From assembly GCA_937922675.1 (NCBI GenBank), contig CALAJN010000006.1, positions 124,001 through 188,000 on the forward strand: 64,000 nucleotides of DNA. The letters run 5' to 3'. This document shows, in pieces, positions 45,940 to 54,069 of this stretch. The first letter of the stretch is position 1, and every line of letters starts with the position of its first letter. This stretch comes from an uncultured Granulosicoccaceae bacterium. Its GTDB lineage: Bacteria; Pseudomonadota; Gammaproteobacteria; Granulosicoccales; Granulosicoccaceae. The notes beneath the pieces are model-generated. The model did no database searches and was not told the origin of the DNA. It saw only the letters and a program-made list of their open reading frames with translations. Position numbers and translations under genes: made by a program.

Positions 45940-47715
45940 TCAGTCGATTGACGCAAGGGCAGACAGTGAACGCCCGGTCTGCGACTGTAACAGCGTGTCT
46001 ATGAGGGCATGGTTTGGGTTGCTCACCGGACTCATGGGGTCGCTTGCGTAAATGCCGGCATGCTCACCGCGATAGCTCCATAGTCCGTAGCCACTCGTGT
46101 TGTCTTCGATTTCTGACAAGAGGTCAGTCAACCACAATTCGCCGCCACGACCAGCAGTGCCGAAGGCGGATCCTGCGATGCCTGTTTCGAGTACGGAAAC
46201 AGGAACTGCATGAAGATGGGCAAATTGCGTCATGGACTCCAGCGTATGGGTAATGTATTCCCGATTGCGTGCATGGAATACCGGCACCTCGGATGTCTCG
46301 TGTGGCGCATAGAAGTTCAGCTCAAAGCCTGCCTGAGCGACTGACGCACCACTGATGTAGCGGACGTTGTCACCACGCATGGCACCTTCGATACGATAGG
46401 CATTGCCAGGGGTTACGCGAAACCAGTTGTCGCGGTTGCTCCAGCCGGCGATGGTGTTGAGGCCAGTGCCACGCATGAGTAGAGACAGGCTTGCAGAATC
46501 ATTGGCGCCTGATTCACTGATGCGGTCTGCGGTCAATATGCTGCCGGCTGTCTTGCTTTGCCAATCGTGCCAAGCCGCAATCGTTGTGGCGTTGATCGGG
46601 TCACTGATGATTTCGCGCTCCACCCCCGCTGAGTCGCGTTCAAAGACGTGAATATCGTCAAAGAACACAACACCGCTTATCGCACCGTTGATCGCTGCCT
46701 GGGGTGCGGCAGCAACCAGTTTCTTGCCTTCCGGCTCAACCCAGGGGCTGCTGTACCGACGCCACTCAGTCGTGCCCGGTTCGACTCGCTCGGAGCTGAT
46801 TCGCGCCTCTGTATCCAGCATGTGCACACCGGTTGGGATCAAGGCGTTCTCGTCCGGGTAGGAGCCTGTGTTGCTGGCATGCGATGTTTGCCAATTCGCA
46901 CCAGTCTGAGCATGGTGAGTGGGATCGTGGATATGCGAGTCATACAGAACGTTGTCATCCCCGATCAGGAATCGTGTCGGTAGCCCACGTGTACCGTAGC
47001 GTCCACTCACCCCGTTGAGTCGTTCGACAATGATCAAGTGATTGGGATCGAACTCCCTGATCGCTGTGGTCAGGCTTGTCGCAAACGCTTGCCATTGGCT
47101 GCCATCTTCATCCGTTGTTACCGGCTCGTTCAGAAGCGCGTAAGCGGCGACAACGGGCTCGTCTCGATACCGCTCGGCGATCGCCTGCCACATGGCCGCG
47201 TTGCGTGCCTGCAGGGCAGCGTCGTCCCACAGCGAAAAGTCAAGATCCTCGCTCAACGGGTCAAGCCAGAATCCACCAATCGGTACGTGAAGACTGAGAA
47301 TCAAACGCAGATTGCGTGCTCTGGCGGATTCGATGTTCTCATCCAGCCACGCAAAGAAACCGAATCGATCGCGTTCAAACCAGTGTCCATTGAAGGCAAA
47401 GCGAATCGTGTTGAATCCGAGGCGGTGTACACGCTCGAAATCTACATCTGTATGGTGACGCCCTGCGGCCAGCTCATGACTTGGCTCACGATAGCCGTTG
47501 GAGAAGTTAACAGCTCTGAACCCGAACTCCCGACCATCGACAAATAGGTTTGAGCCATGTGCTGTGACAAAAGCACTCGTGGGCGCGGGCGCACTTGGCT
47601 GAGGCTTGTTCTCTACCGGTGCTTGGGACGGGCCAGTTACACAGCCGAGCAGCAAACTGCTGGCAAGCACGGTGATTCGCGCAGCGCTGAAAACTTCGGT
47701 AGAGCTGAAAGCCAT
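45940..47715 (-). CDS. GH5-family glycoside hydrolase lipoprotein with inserted domain
   Basis: A 591-residue lipoprotein (lipobox LLGC). The TIM-barrel carries GFNTIRFAFNGHW, the acid/base Glu197 in YALLNEPV and the nucleophile Glu510 in VSVLETGIAG, as in GH5 beta-glycanases. Between the two, about residues 275-475 form an extra beta-rich domain with GVVFFDDIHVFE and WFRVTPGNAYRIEG, which looks like a carbohydrate-binding-type sandwich inserted in the barrel. GH5 cellulase-like activity is expected at the cell surface, but the substrate is unknown. A perfect palindrome lies just upstream of its start (47734-47752). Confidence 0.85.
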   Translation of the reverse strand: MAFSSTEVFSAARITVLASSLLLGCVTGPSQAPVENKPQPSAPAPTSAFVTAHGSNLFVDGREFGFRAVNFSNGYREPSHELAAGRHHTDVDFERVHRLGFNTIRFAFNGHWFERDRFGFFAWLDENIESARARNLRLILSLHVPIGGFWLDPLSEDLDFSLWDDAALQARNAAMWQAIAERYRDEPVVAAYALLNEPVTTDEDGSQWQAFATSLTTAIREFDPNHLIIVERLNGVSGRYGTRGLPTRFLIGDDNVLYDSHIHDPTHHAQTGANWQTSHASNTGSYPDENALIPTGVHMLDTEARISSERVEPGTTEWRRYSSPWVEPEGKKLVAAAPQAAINGAISGVVFFDDIHVFERDSAGVEREIISDPINATTIAAWHDWQSKTAGSILTADRISESGANDSASLSLLMRGTGLNTIAGWSNRDNWFRVTPGNAYRIEGAMRGDNVRYISGASVAQAGFELNFYAPHETSEVPVFHARNREYITHTLESMTQFAHLHAVPVSVLETGIAGSAFGTAGRGGELWLTDLLSEIEDNTSGYGLWSYRGEHAGIYASDPMSPVSNPNHALIDTLLQSQTGRSLSALASID

Positions 47716-47733
47716 CTATGACGCCTCGGCGCA

Positions 47734-47752
47734 ATTGTCAAAAAATGACAAT
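47734..47752. promoter_or_regulatory. Perfect inverted repeat between divergent genes
   Basis: ATTGTCA at 47734-47740 and TGACAAT at 47746-47752 are separated by AAAAA, a 19-base symmetric site between the GH5 gene and the DUF2164 gene. The form is that of a dimeric repressor operator (MarR or TetR size). No regulator gene lies next to it. Confidence 0.5.
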
Positions 47753-47837
47753 GCGAAGTTCATGCCCACCGATGTCCTGCGGCTGGCAAAATCACGGCAA
47801 ACCATTCTGGATAGCGATAGTGGCGCGACACACCCCG

Positions 47838-48080
47838 ATGTTCAGCCCGGATGAGAGAGCAGCTCTGATTGTTCAGATCCGTAGCTGGTTTGACGACAAC
47901 CTGGATCAGGAGCTAGGGCAGTTTCAGGCAGAGTTCCTGCTCGACTTCTTCACCGACAAGGTCGGCGTCTTTTACTACAACCAGGGCTTGCTGGATGCAA
48001 GAGGCTTGTTTGAGACAAAAGTCGAATTGATTGGTGAGTCGATCATGGAACTCGAGAAGCAAACACCGTTTTTTCGCTGA
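47838..48080 (+). CDS. DUF2164-family protein
   Basis: An 80-residue protein from the ATG at 47838. The pattern FDDNLDQELGQFQAEFLLDFF and YYNQGLLDA identifies the small gammaproteobacterial family DUF2164, of unknown function. It lies alone, divergent from the GH5 hydrolase, next to a decayed DUF2470 fragment. Frames starting earlier have no support. Confidence 0.85.
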   Translation: MFSPDERAALIVQIRSWFDDNLDQELGQFQAEFLLDFFTDKVGVFYYNQGLLDARGLFETKVELIGESIMELEKQTPFFR

Positions 48081-48107
48081 GTGCCTGCAACATCAAGTCG
48101 AATCAGT

Positions 48108-48212
48108 TCAAGCGTTAGTGAAGGCGTGTACCCAGGCAAGGATGGCGTCGCTGTGAGCGGCGTTCATGTGCGCGATGATGTCGCGCTGGGTTTACGGATC
48201 GAAGAAGCTCAC
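48108..48212 (-). pseudogene. DUF2470-like N-terminal remnant
   Basis: From GTG at 48212 the frame reads MSFFDP, then a TAA (48194-48192), then TQRDIIAHMNAAHSDAIL before a TGA at 48108. The segment matches the start of small DUF2470 proteins (HMNADHADAL-type), which are linked to iron or heme handling. With a premature stop at codon 7 and termination after about 34 codons, it is a broken gene. It sits directly downstream of deaD. Confidence 0.45.
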
Positions 48213-48250
48213 GATGGTCGACAAGGTGATTCTTGAACGACCTCGGGGTG

Positions 48251-50059
48251 TTAGCGCGCCGTATTTTCCGGGCGGCGCGAGCTGGCTCGCCCGGGCTTCT
48301 TTCTTTTCGGTGGCTTTGACCCACCGGCGTCATTTGCCACGACGCCATCGCGTGACATGTCCAGCCGACGGCCCAGCACCCAGGCTTTTCTGAGATCACG
48401 CAATATGGGTTTGGGCATACCGATCGGCAGCTCGACTGTGCTGTGATCGTCATGGATCTGAATCTTGCCGATAAAGGCTGAGTCCATGTCCGCCTCGTTG
48501 GCTATTGCGCCGACCAGGTGCGTCGCCTTGACACCATGCTGGCTGCCGATCTCCACCCGGAATCGCTCCGTGGGGTGCGTCGTCGATTGGGGCTTTCGTT
48601 CCTTGCGCGAGGCGTGTTCCGGTCGCGATGGGCGTTTCGGGTCTGATGATCGTTCAGGGCGCGCCGCCTTCTCGGTGTGCGCCTTCGGTGTGTAGGCCTC
48701 TTCGCGGCGTGGCTTCTCTTTCGGCTTCTTGCCGCGTGAGTCAGGCTTGAGAAAGAGTGGTTGCTCGCCGAGAGTTTGTTGCGCAAGCGCTGCGGCAATT
48801 CTTGCCATTGGAACGTCGTTGGCCTCTGCATGCTGCTCGAGCACAGTCTCCAGTCGCCCGAGATGTGCTGTCTCTATCGTTGCATCGATTGAGGCGAGAA
48901 AGCGCTGCACACGCCGCTTGTTGATCGTATCGACATCGGGGAGTTGCATAGGCTCGATGCGCGTTTTGGTAACGCGTTCGATCATGCTGACAAGCCGTCG
49001 TTCACGGGGAGCGACAAACAGGATTGCTTCGCCACGTCGGCCAGCCCGGCCTGTTCTACCGATGCGGTGTACGTAGGCTTCGGCGTCAAAGGGTACGTCG
49101 AAGTTTACGACGTGGGTTATACGCTCGACGTCGAGGCCCCGAGCTACCACGTCTGTTGCTACCAGAATGTTTATCGCGCCACGCTTGAGCTTTTCGACCG
49201 TGCGTTCACGCTCGGCCTGGACCATGTCGCCGTTGATGGCAGCGGCGGCAAGTCCGCGTGTTTCAAGCGCGTCTGCGGTTTCCTGGGTTGCCGCACGCGT
49301 ACGCACGAACACCAGTACGCCGTCGGTATCCTCAGCCTCGAGAATGCGTGTGAGCGCTTCCAGTTTGGACATGCCGCTGACTTGCCAGACCCGCTGACGA
49401 ATGTCTTTGGCACGCTCTGCCTCTCGTTGAATATTGATCTCTTCAGGATTGTCCAGATGCTTTCGAGCAATCCTTCGAATGACTGACGGCATGGTGGCTG
49501 AAAACAGGGCCGTTTGGCGCGTGTCGGGTGTTTGCTCGAGAATCCATTCAACATCGTCGATAAAACCCATGCGCAGCATCTCGTCGGCTTCATCGAGCAC
49601 CAAGGTGCGCAGCGTGTCCAGTTTCAGATTGCCACGCTTGAGGTGATCCATCACCCGACCGGGAGTGCCGACGACAACCTGAGCCCCACGTTGCAGTGCG
49701 CGAATTTGTCGACTGTATTCCTGCCCCCCATATACCGCCAGAACGTGTACGCGTTTGAGGTCAGTTGCGAAGCCAGACAGGGCCTCGGCCACCTGAATGG
49801 CGAGTTCCCGAGTGGGGGTCAGGATGATGGCCTGCACGCCACGCATGTCCGGGTCGACCCTGGCCAGAAGAGCCAAACCGAAGGCCGCCGTCTTGCCCGT
49901 ACCTGTCGGGGCGTGCCCAACGAGATCACGACCATCGAGCAGCACAGGCAGAGCCGCCTGTTGTATGGGTGTGGGCTCGGTGTAGCCGAGCGCTCCTACC
50001 GTACGGGCCAGTACCTCGGGTACGCCCAAATCGGCAAATGTCGGGGATTGTTCAGTCAT
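48251..50059 (-). CDS. deaD: Cold-shock DEAD-box RNA helicase DeaD/CsdA
   Basis: A 602-residue helicase. The core shows APTGTGKT, PTRELA, LVLDEADEML, SAT, ATDVVARGLDV and HRIGRTGRAGR. After the core comes a long charged linker rich in Lys, Arg and Glu, then a DbpA-like RNA-binding domain (about 490-570, with FRVEIGSQHGV and FIGKIQIHDDHSTVELP). The C-tail is basic (PPKRKKPGRASSRR). This is the DeaD architecture, about E. coli length (629). It assists ribosome assembly and RNA unfolding in the cold. It stands alone. Confidence 0.94.
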   Translation of the reverse strand: MTEQSPTFADLGVPEVLARTVGALGYTEPTPIQQAALPVLLDGRDLVGHAPTGTGKTAAFGLALLARVDPDMRGVQAIILTPTRELAIQVAEALSGFATDLKRVHVLAVYGGQEYSRQIRALQRGAQVVVGTPGRVMDHLKRGNLKLDTLRTLVLDEADEMLRMGFIDDVEWILEQTPDTRQTALFSATMPSVIRRIARKHLDNPEEINIQREAERAKDIRQRVWQVSGMSKLEALTRILEAEDTDGVLVFVRTRAATQETADALETRGLAAAAINGDMVQAERERTVEKLKRGAINILVATDVVARGLDVERITHVVNFDVPFDAEAYVHRIGRTGRAGRRGEAILFVAPRERRLVSMIERVTKTRIEPMQLPDVDTINKRRVQRFLASIDATIETAHLGRLETVLEQHAEANDVPMARIAAALAQQTLGEQPLFLKPDSRGKKPKEKPRREEAYTPKAHTEKAARPERSSDPKRPSRPEHASRKERKPQSTTHPTERFRVEIGSQHGVKATHLVGAIANEADMDSAFIGKIQIHDDHSTVELPIGMPKPILRDLRKAWVLGRRLDMSRDGVVANDAGGSKPPKRKKPGRASSRRPENTAR

Positions 50060-50123
50060 GGGCTGCTCGTGAAGTCAAAGGGCGAGCCCTCGTCTGGCCG
50101 CGGAGGATACCGCGCCAAGGGAT

Positions 50124-50825
50124 TCAGCGTCTGAGGATTAGCGCCCAGCGAGCGATGTTGACCACTTCAGCCAGCGCAGTTGCGACGTATGTCAAAGCGG
50201 CGGCGCGCAATACCTGGTGCACGGCCGGCAGATCTTCATCGGACACGTATTCACCTTCGGCGAGCACAGGCAAGGCCTTGGCAAAACTGGCGTCCCACTC
50301 CTCAGGCAACACGATCATGTAGGCCATAACCCCCGCCAGCTGCAACAACAAACTCAGCCCGATGATGGCGCCTACAGCGGCCGGTGAACGGGTCAGGAGG
50401 CCGAGCACCGGGAGCATCGTAAGCAGAAGGATACCGGCGCGTTTTAGCTGCATGGCAAGAGGAATCCAGTGTTTTCGCAGGCGCGAAATCGTCTCGTCAC
50501 GCCCAAACTGAATCGCATGGCCGACCTCGTGAGCGGCGACCGCTACCGCGGCAATCGAGCGCCCGTCGTAGTGGCTTGGTGAGAGTCGAATAGCACGCGC
50601 CTGGGGGTCATAGTGATCGCGGCCGGGGTCTGTTTTCTCGACCGTCACCCCGTTGCCGGGGCCGTCAAGCTCAAAGCGTTTGAGCAGGTGTCGCGCGAGT
50701 TCTGCACCGGTGCCGGGGAGGTCGGAACGCTCTTGTCCGTGACGACGCAGCACATGCTTTATCCATATGCTGGGCGCGAACGCGAGGGCTGTGATGAGCA
50801 CTCCTGCGACAACGAGCGCAATCAT
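50124..50825 (-). CDS. Membrane zinc metallopeptidase (YugP-like)
   Basis: A 233-residue protein with the zinc-peptidase motif HEVGH in AVAAHEVGHAIQ and about four membrane segments. This matches the neutral zinc metallopeptidase family of Bacillus YugP. It probably acts in membrane-protein quality control, though its targets are unknown. The ATG at 50825 overlaps the stop of the upstream DUF423 gene (ATGA), so the two form an operon. Confidence 0.88.
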   Translation of the reverse strand: MIALVVAGVLITALAFAPSIWIKHVLRRHGQERSDLPGTGAELARHLLKRFELDGPGNGVTVEKTDPGRDHYDPQARAIRLSPSHYDGRSIAAVAVAAHEVGHAIQFGRDETISRLRKHWIPLAMQLKRAGILLLTMLPVLGLLTRSPAAVGAIIGLSLLLQLAGVMAYMIVLPEEWDASFAKALPVLAEGEYVSDEDLPAVHQVLRAAALTYVATALAEVVNIARWALILRR

Positions 50826-51283
50826 TGTTTGGGCAGCGCCCCGGTGCCAATCGAGGTCAAGGCCTCGTGCGGGGCAGCCGGGCCGCTGTGCATCGTGAAC
50901 GCTCCTATCGCCAGTGAGACCCAACCGACAACGAGCAACACGCCTCCGATGGGAGTCACGGCACCTAGCCAGGTCATTCCCGTGAACGCCATGAGGTAGA
51001 GGCTGCCGGAGAAAATCACGGTGCCGGTGAGCAGAGCGAGGCCCGCTACGCGCAACGCTCGCCGTGCGCGGACAGTGACGTAACCCAAGGCGTCGCCGAG
51101 GCCAGCGATCAGCCCGCATATGAGCAAGGCGATGGCGTGGCGAGCGTGATACGTCACGGCAGTGTTATGCCAGCCGAGAGCACGCTCGCTTAGCGTACTT
51201 TGCAAGGCGTGAGCGGCAAAGGCACCACTGACGACGGACAAGGCGCCCAACAAAGCGCCCGAGACCAACAAGAATCGATTCAT
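50822..51283 (-). CDS. ygdD: DUF423-family membrane protein
   Basis: A 153-residue protein with four membrane segments and the DUF423 start MNRFLLVSGALLGALSVVSG, followed by GAFAAHAL and WHNTAVTYHARHA. E. coli YgdD belongs to this family, whose role is not established. It is coupled to the metallopeptidase gene by a 4-base overlap. It may be an accessory membrane protein of that peptidase, which is inference. Confidence 0.85.
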   Translation of the reverse strand: MNRFLLVSGALLGALSVVSGAFAAHALQSTLSERALGWHNTAVTYHARHAIALLICGLIAGLGDALGYVTVRARRALRVAGLALLTGTVIFSGSLYLMAFTGMTWLGAVTPIGGVLLVVGWVSLAIGAFTMHSGPAAPHEALTSIGTGALPKQ

Positions 51284-51310
51284 GACTTCAGGATACGCAG
51301 GAATGTCTTG

Positions 51311-51493
51311 TTAGCCTGCGATGACTGTAAATATGATGCCAATCACTACAAGTCCAATGCGTGTCAGATCCCGCCGGGTGGGGCGTCCGCTGAAGATCAG
51401 CCACGAAGTCAACACGGCGAGGACCAGCTCAATTGAACCTGCAGCCGTGAAGTAGGCAGCGCTGGCGAGGGTAAACCTGGAGCCAGTGGGTTG
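51311..51493 (-). pseudogene. Possible transporter C-terminal remnant (DMT/EamA-like)
   Basis: Directly after the idnO TAG, in the same frame, another 60 codons run to a TAA at 51313-51311. They contain two strongly hydrophobic stretches around SGRPTRRDLTRIGL: a helix-like segment before it and one ending VVIGIIFTVIAG after it. This hairpin resembles the last two helices of EamA/DMT drug-metabolite transporters, such as a LGE(R)xxxxQxxGxxLI pattern. No start codon is present. A fragment left by deletion is likely; stop-codon readthrough of idnO is a second possibility. Confidence 0.4.
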
Positions 51494-52267
51494 CTACAGG
51501 CAGACTGAAATTCCACCGTCAACGAACAAGGTGTGTCCGTTGACGAAACTTGCAGACTCCGAGGACAGAAAGATGCAGGCACCCACAAGCTCTGGCAATT
51601 GACCCCAACGCCTTGCCGGTGTTCGTTTTTCCAGCCAGGCGCTGAACTCGGGGTCTGCCACCAATGCAGCATTCAATGGCGTGTCGAAATAGCCCGGGGC
51701 TATGGCGTTGCATTGCAGGCCATGTGGGCCCCAGTCAGTTGCCATGCCCTTGGTCAAATTGGCTACAGCGCCCTTGGTGGCCGTGTAGGGGGCAATGCCG
51801 GGGCGAGCAAGCGCCGTCTGCACCGATGCAATATTGATGATCTTGCCTGCACGGCGGACGATCATGTGCCGCGCGCAGGCTTGCCCTGCAATGAATACCG
51901 AGGAGATGTTGGTCTTGAGCAGTCGCTCGAACATCTCGGGGTCAAAGTCCTCAAGCGGTGTGCGGTGTTGCATGCCGGCATTGTTGACGAGAATATCGAT
52001 CGGCCCTGTATCAGACTCGAATCCGTCAATGGCGGCAGCGGCCGCGCTGGCGTCGGTCACATCGAAGGCGAGCGCGTGCACGGTGGCTCCTGTATCGCGC
52101 AGTTTGGCGGCAGCACTGTCGAGCTTTGTGGTATCGCGCCCGTTCAACACAATGGCGGCTCCAGCACTTGCCAGGCCGTAGGCCAGTGCTTCACCTATAC
52201 CCTGTGAGGAGCCGGTGATGAGGGCCGTTCGGCCGGAGAGGTCAAAAAGTTGGGTGGCATTGAACAC
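51494..52267 (-). CDS. idnO: Gluconate 5-dehydrogenase-like SDR
   Basis: An SDR of about 257 residues. The cofactor loop is TGSSQGIGEAL, NNAGMQHRTPLEDF is the stretch characteristic of IdnO/Gno, the active site is SVQTALARPGIAPYTATK, and GYFDTPLN follows. IdnO interconverts 5-ketogluconate and gluconate. I start at the GTG at 52267 since an earlier TTG at 52321 would place a conspicuous inverted repeat inside the coding region. The gene is divergent from idnD, and the two complete L-idonate to gluconate conversion. No idonate transporter or gluconate kinase is present nearby. Confidence 0.87.
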   Translation of the reverse strand: MFNATQLFDLSGRTALITGSSQGIGEALAYGLASAGAAIVLNGRDTTKLDSAAAKLRDTGATVHALAFDVTDASAAAAAIDGFESDTGPIDILVNNAGMQHRTPLEDFDPEMFERLLKTNISSVFIAGQACARHMIVRRAGKIINIASVQTALARPGIAPYTATKGAVANLTKGMATDWGPHGLQCNAIAPGYFDTPLNAALVADPEFSAWLEKRTPARRWGQLPELVGACIFLSSESASFVNGHTLFVDGGISVCL

Positions 52268-52271
52268 GGTT

Positions 52272-52311
52272 GGTATGATTGTGAACGTTAACAGTGGGTG
52301 GTAATCATACC
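52272..52311. promoter_or_regulatory. Operator-like inverted repeat between idnO and idnD
   Basis: GGTATGATT at 52272-52280 and its exact reverse complement AATCATACC at 52303-52311 flank a 22-base spacer that itself holds overlapping AACGTT and GTTAAC palindromes. It lies in the divergent control region, consistent with binding by a sugar-acid-responsive repressor (GntR or LacI type). Confidence 0.5.
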
Positions 52312-52391
52312 CCCTCATCAATCAAAGGTCTGATCGAAGGCGATTGTTCGCTCTGGCCATTGCTCCAACCACTCACTAAAAGGAGAACCCG

Positions 52392-53423
52392 ATGCGCGCG
52401 GTAGTCATTCATGAGGCACTGGATCTACGGCTCGAGGATCGACCGGTGGACAAACCGGGGCCCGGACAGGTTCAGGTGCGTATTGCCAGTGGCGGGGTCT
52501 GCGGGTCAGACCTGCATTATTATCAGCACGGAGGCTTTGGACCGATCCAGGTCCGCGCCCCGATGATTCTCGGTCACGAAGTGTCAGGGCATGTATGCGC
52601 GCTGGGTGAGGGTGTTGACGCACTGTCAGTCGGTGACCTTGTCGCCGTATCCCCGTCGCGCCCCTGTGGTGACTGTCGCTACTGTGCTGAAGGTCTGCGT
52701 AATCACTGTCTGAACATGCGTTTTTACGGCTCGGCAATGCCCTGGCCACATATCGATGGTGCCTTTCGCGAAGTGCTCAACGCTGAAGTAGCCCAGTGCG
52801 TCCCGGCGCCTGGCATCTCGAGTGGAGAAGCAGCAATGGCGGAACCCTTTGCGGTGACACTGCATGCGACCGGGCAGGCTGGATCCATGCTTGGCAAACG
52901 CGTCCTGGTCACTGGTTGTGGCCCTATCGGCGTCTTGTCCATCATCGCAGCGCGACGCGCAGGCGCTATAGAGATAGTGGCGACAGACCTTTCAGATAAT
53001 GCGCTCGCTCACGCAGCAGCATCCGGTGCTGATCGCGCCTTCAACACGGCAAAAGAACCGGACGCTCTCGCGCACTACGGGTCAGACAAGGGTTACTTTG
53101 ATGTGCTGTATGAGTGCTCGGGAGCGGCGCCTGCTCTGGTTGCAGGTATTGGCGCCTTGCGTCCTCGGGGGCATATCCTGCAGCTCGGACTCGGTGGTGA
53201 CATGACGCTCCCGATGATGCAGATTACTGGCAAGGAGCTGCGCCTGTCCGGCTCGTTCCGCTTTCATGAGGAATTTGCAACGGCCGTACAATTGATGGTG
53301 AGCGGTCTGGTTGATCTCAAGCCTTTGATAACCCATACATTTGCGTTGGACGAGGCGGAGCAGGCTTTTACCCTTGCAGCGGATCGCTCGCAGGCGATGA
53401 AGACGCAGATCGCCTTCTCGTGA
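52392..53423 (+). CDS. idnD: L-idonate 5-dehydrogenase
   Basis: A 343-residue zinc-dependent medium-chain dehydrogenase. The catalytic-zinc pattern is in GGVCGSDLHYY and GHEVSGH, the structural zinc cysteines in CGDCRYCAEGLRNHC, and the NAD loop is VLVTGCGPIGVLSI. Similarity to IdnD and divergence from IdnO support oxidation of L-idonate to 5-ketogluconate. The ATG has AAAAGGAGAA upstream at good spacing. A terminator-like hairpin follows at 53437-53469. Confidence 0.9.
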   Translation: MRAVVIHEALDLRLEDRPVDKPGPGQVQVRIASGGVCGSDLHYYQHGGFGPIQVRAPMILGHEVSGHVCALGEGVDALSVGDLVAVSPSRPCGDCRYCAEGLRNHCLNMRFYGSAMPWPHIDGAFREVLNAEVAQCVPAPGISSGEAAMAEPFAVTLHATGQAGSMLGKRVLVTGCGPIGVLSIIAARRAGAIEIVATDLSDNALAHAAASGADRAFNTAKEPDALAHYGSDKGYFDVLYECSGAAPALVAGIGALRPRGHILQLGLGGDMTLPMMQITGKELRLSGSFRFHEEFATAVQLMVSGLVDLKPLITHTFALDEAEQAFTLAADRSQAMKTQIAFS

Positions 53424-53436
53424 GAATCCATGGCGT

Positions 53437-53469
53437 AAGGATATGGGAGCATTGTTGCCAATCCTTTTT
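53437..53469 (+). terminator. Rho-independent terminator after idnD
   Basis: AAGGAT at 53437-53442 pairs with ATCCTT at 53461-53466, with the T-run continuing to 53469. The inner arm is imperfect. Location 14 bases after the idnD stop suits a terminator. Confidence 0.5.
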
Positions 53470-53537
53470 GATTGCTGCGTCCGGCTACAATGGCTACCGA
53501 ACCATCTCTCATTCAATGAGCTAGCGAGGACACAAGG

Positions 53538-53999
53538 GTGCAAGAAGCTTGGACCGTATACCTTTCAGGCGAGATTCACACAGACTGGCGTGATCGCATC
53601 ATGAGTGCGTCGAAGGAACGTGGCTTGCCGGTGCGCTTCGTGTCGGCTGTGACCAATCACCCGGCATCCGACGCAGCAGGTGATTGTCTCGGGCGCGACG
53701 AAACCGGCTTTTGGCGTGATCACACCTCCTCAGGTGTCAACGCAATGCGCACGACGACGATGATCCGCAATTGCGACCTGGCGGTCATCCGCTTTGGTAG
53801 TGAGTACAAGCAATGGAACGCTGCATTTGATGCAGGTCAGTGCGCGGCGCTTGGTAAGCCTTATGTCACGCTTCACGATGCGGATATCATCCACCCGCTA
53901 AAAGAAGTGGATGGTCAGGCGATGGGTTGGGCGCAGACACCTGAGCAGGTCGTGGAAGTGCTGGCCTACGTGACCGGACCGGTGGATGCGTCGGCTTGA
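53538..53999 (+). CDS. ytoQ: YtoQ-family protein
   Basis: A 153-residue protein of the YtoQ family (nucleoside deoxyribosyltransferase-like fold). It shows the pattern WTVYLSGEIHTDWR at the start, NHPASD, and KQWNAAFDAGQCAALGKP, which are conserved with the Bacillus protein. Function is not established. The GTG at 53538 is preceded by a GAGGA-containing purine-rich stretch. A 7-base inverted repeat follows (54010-54038), between its stop and the convergent secreted-protein gene. Confidence 0.85.
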   Translation: MQEAWTVYLSGEIHTDWRDRIMSASKERGLPVRFVSAVTNHPASDAAGDCLGRDETGFWRDHTSSGVNAMRTTTMIRNCDLAVIRFGSEYKQWNAAFDAGQCAALGKPYVTLHDADIIHPLKEVDGQAMGWAQTPEQVVEVLAYVTGPVDASA

Positions 54000-54009
54000 T
54001 CGTCTGCAC

Positions 54010-54038
54010 GGGTCACATCGAATTACCTTGAGTGACCC
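54010..54038. terminator. Inverted repeat between convergent genes
   Basis: GGGTCAC at 54010-54016 and GTGACCC at 54032-54038 form a perfect 7-bp stem with a 15-base loop between ytoQ and the convergent Cys-repeat gene. There is no T-run; it may still serve as a bidirectional stop or RNA-stabilising hairpin. Confidence 0.35.
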
Positions 54039-54069
54039 CGCTGGTTGATCTCCAGACCGCTATGGGGTT

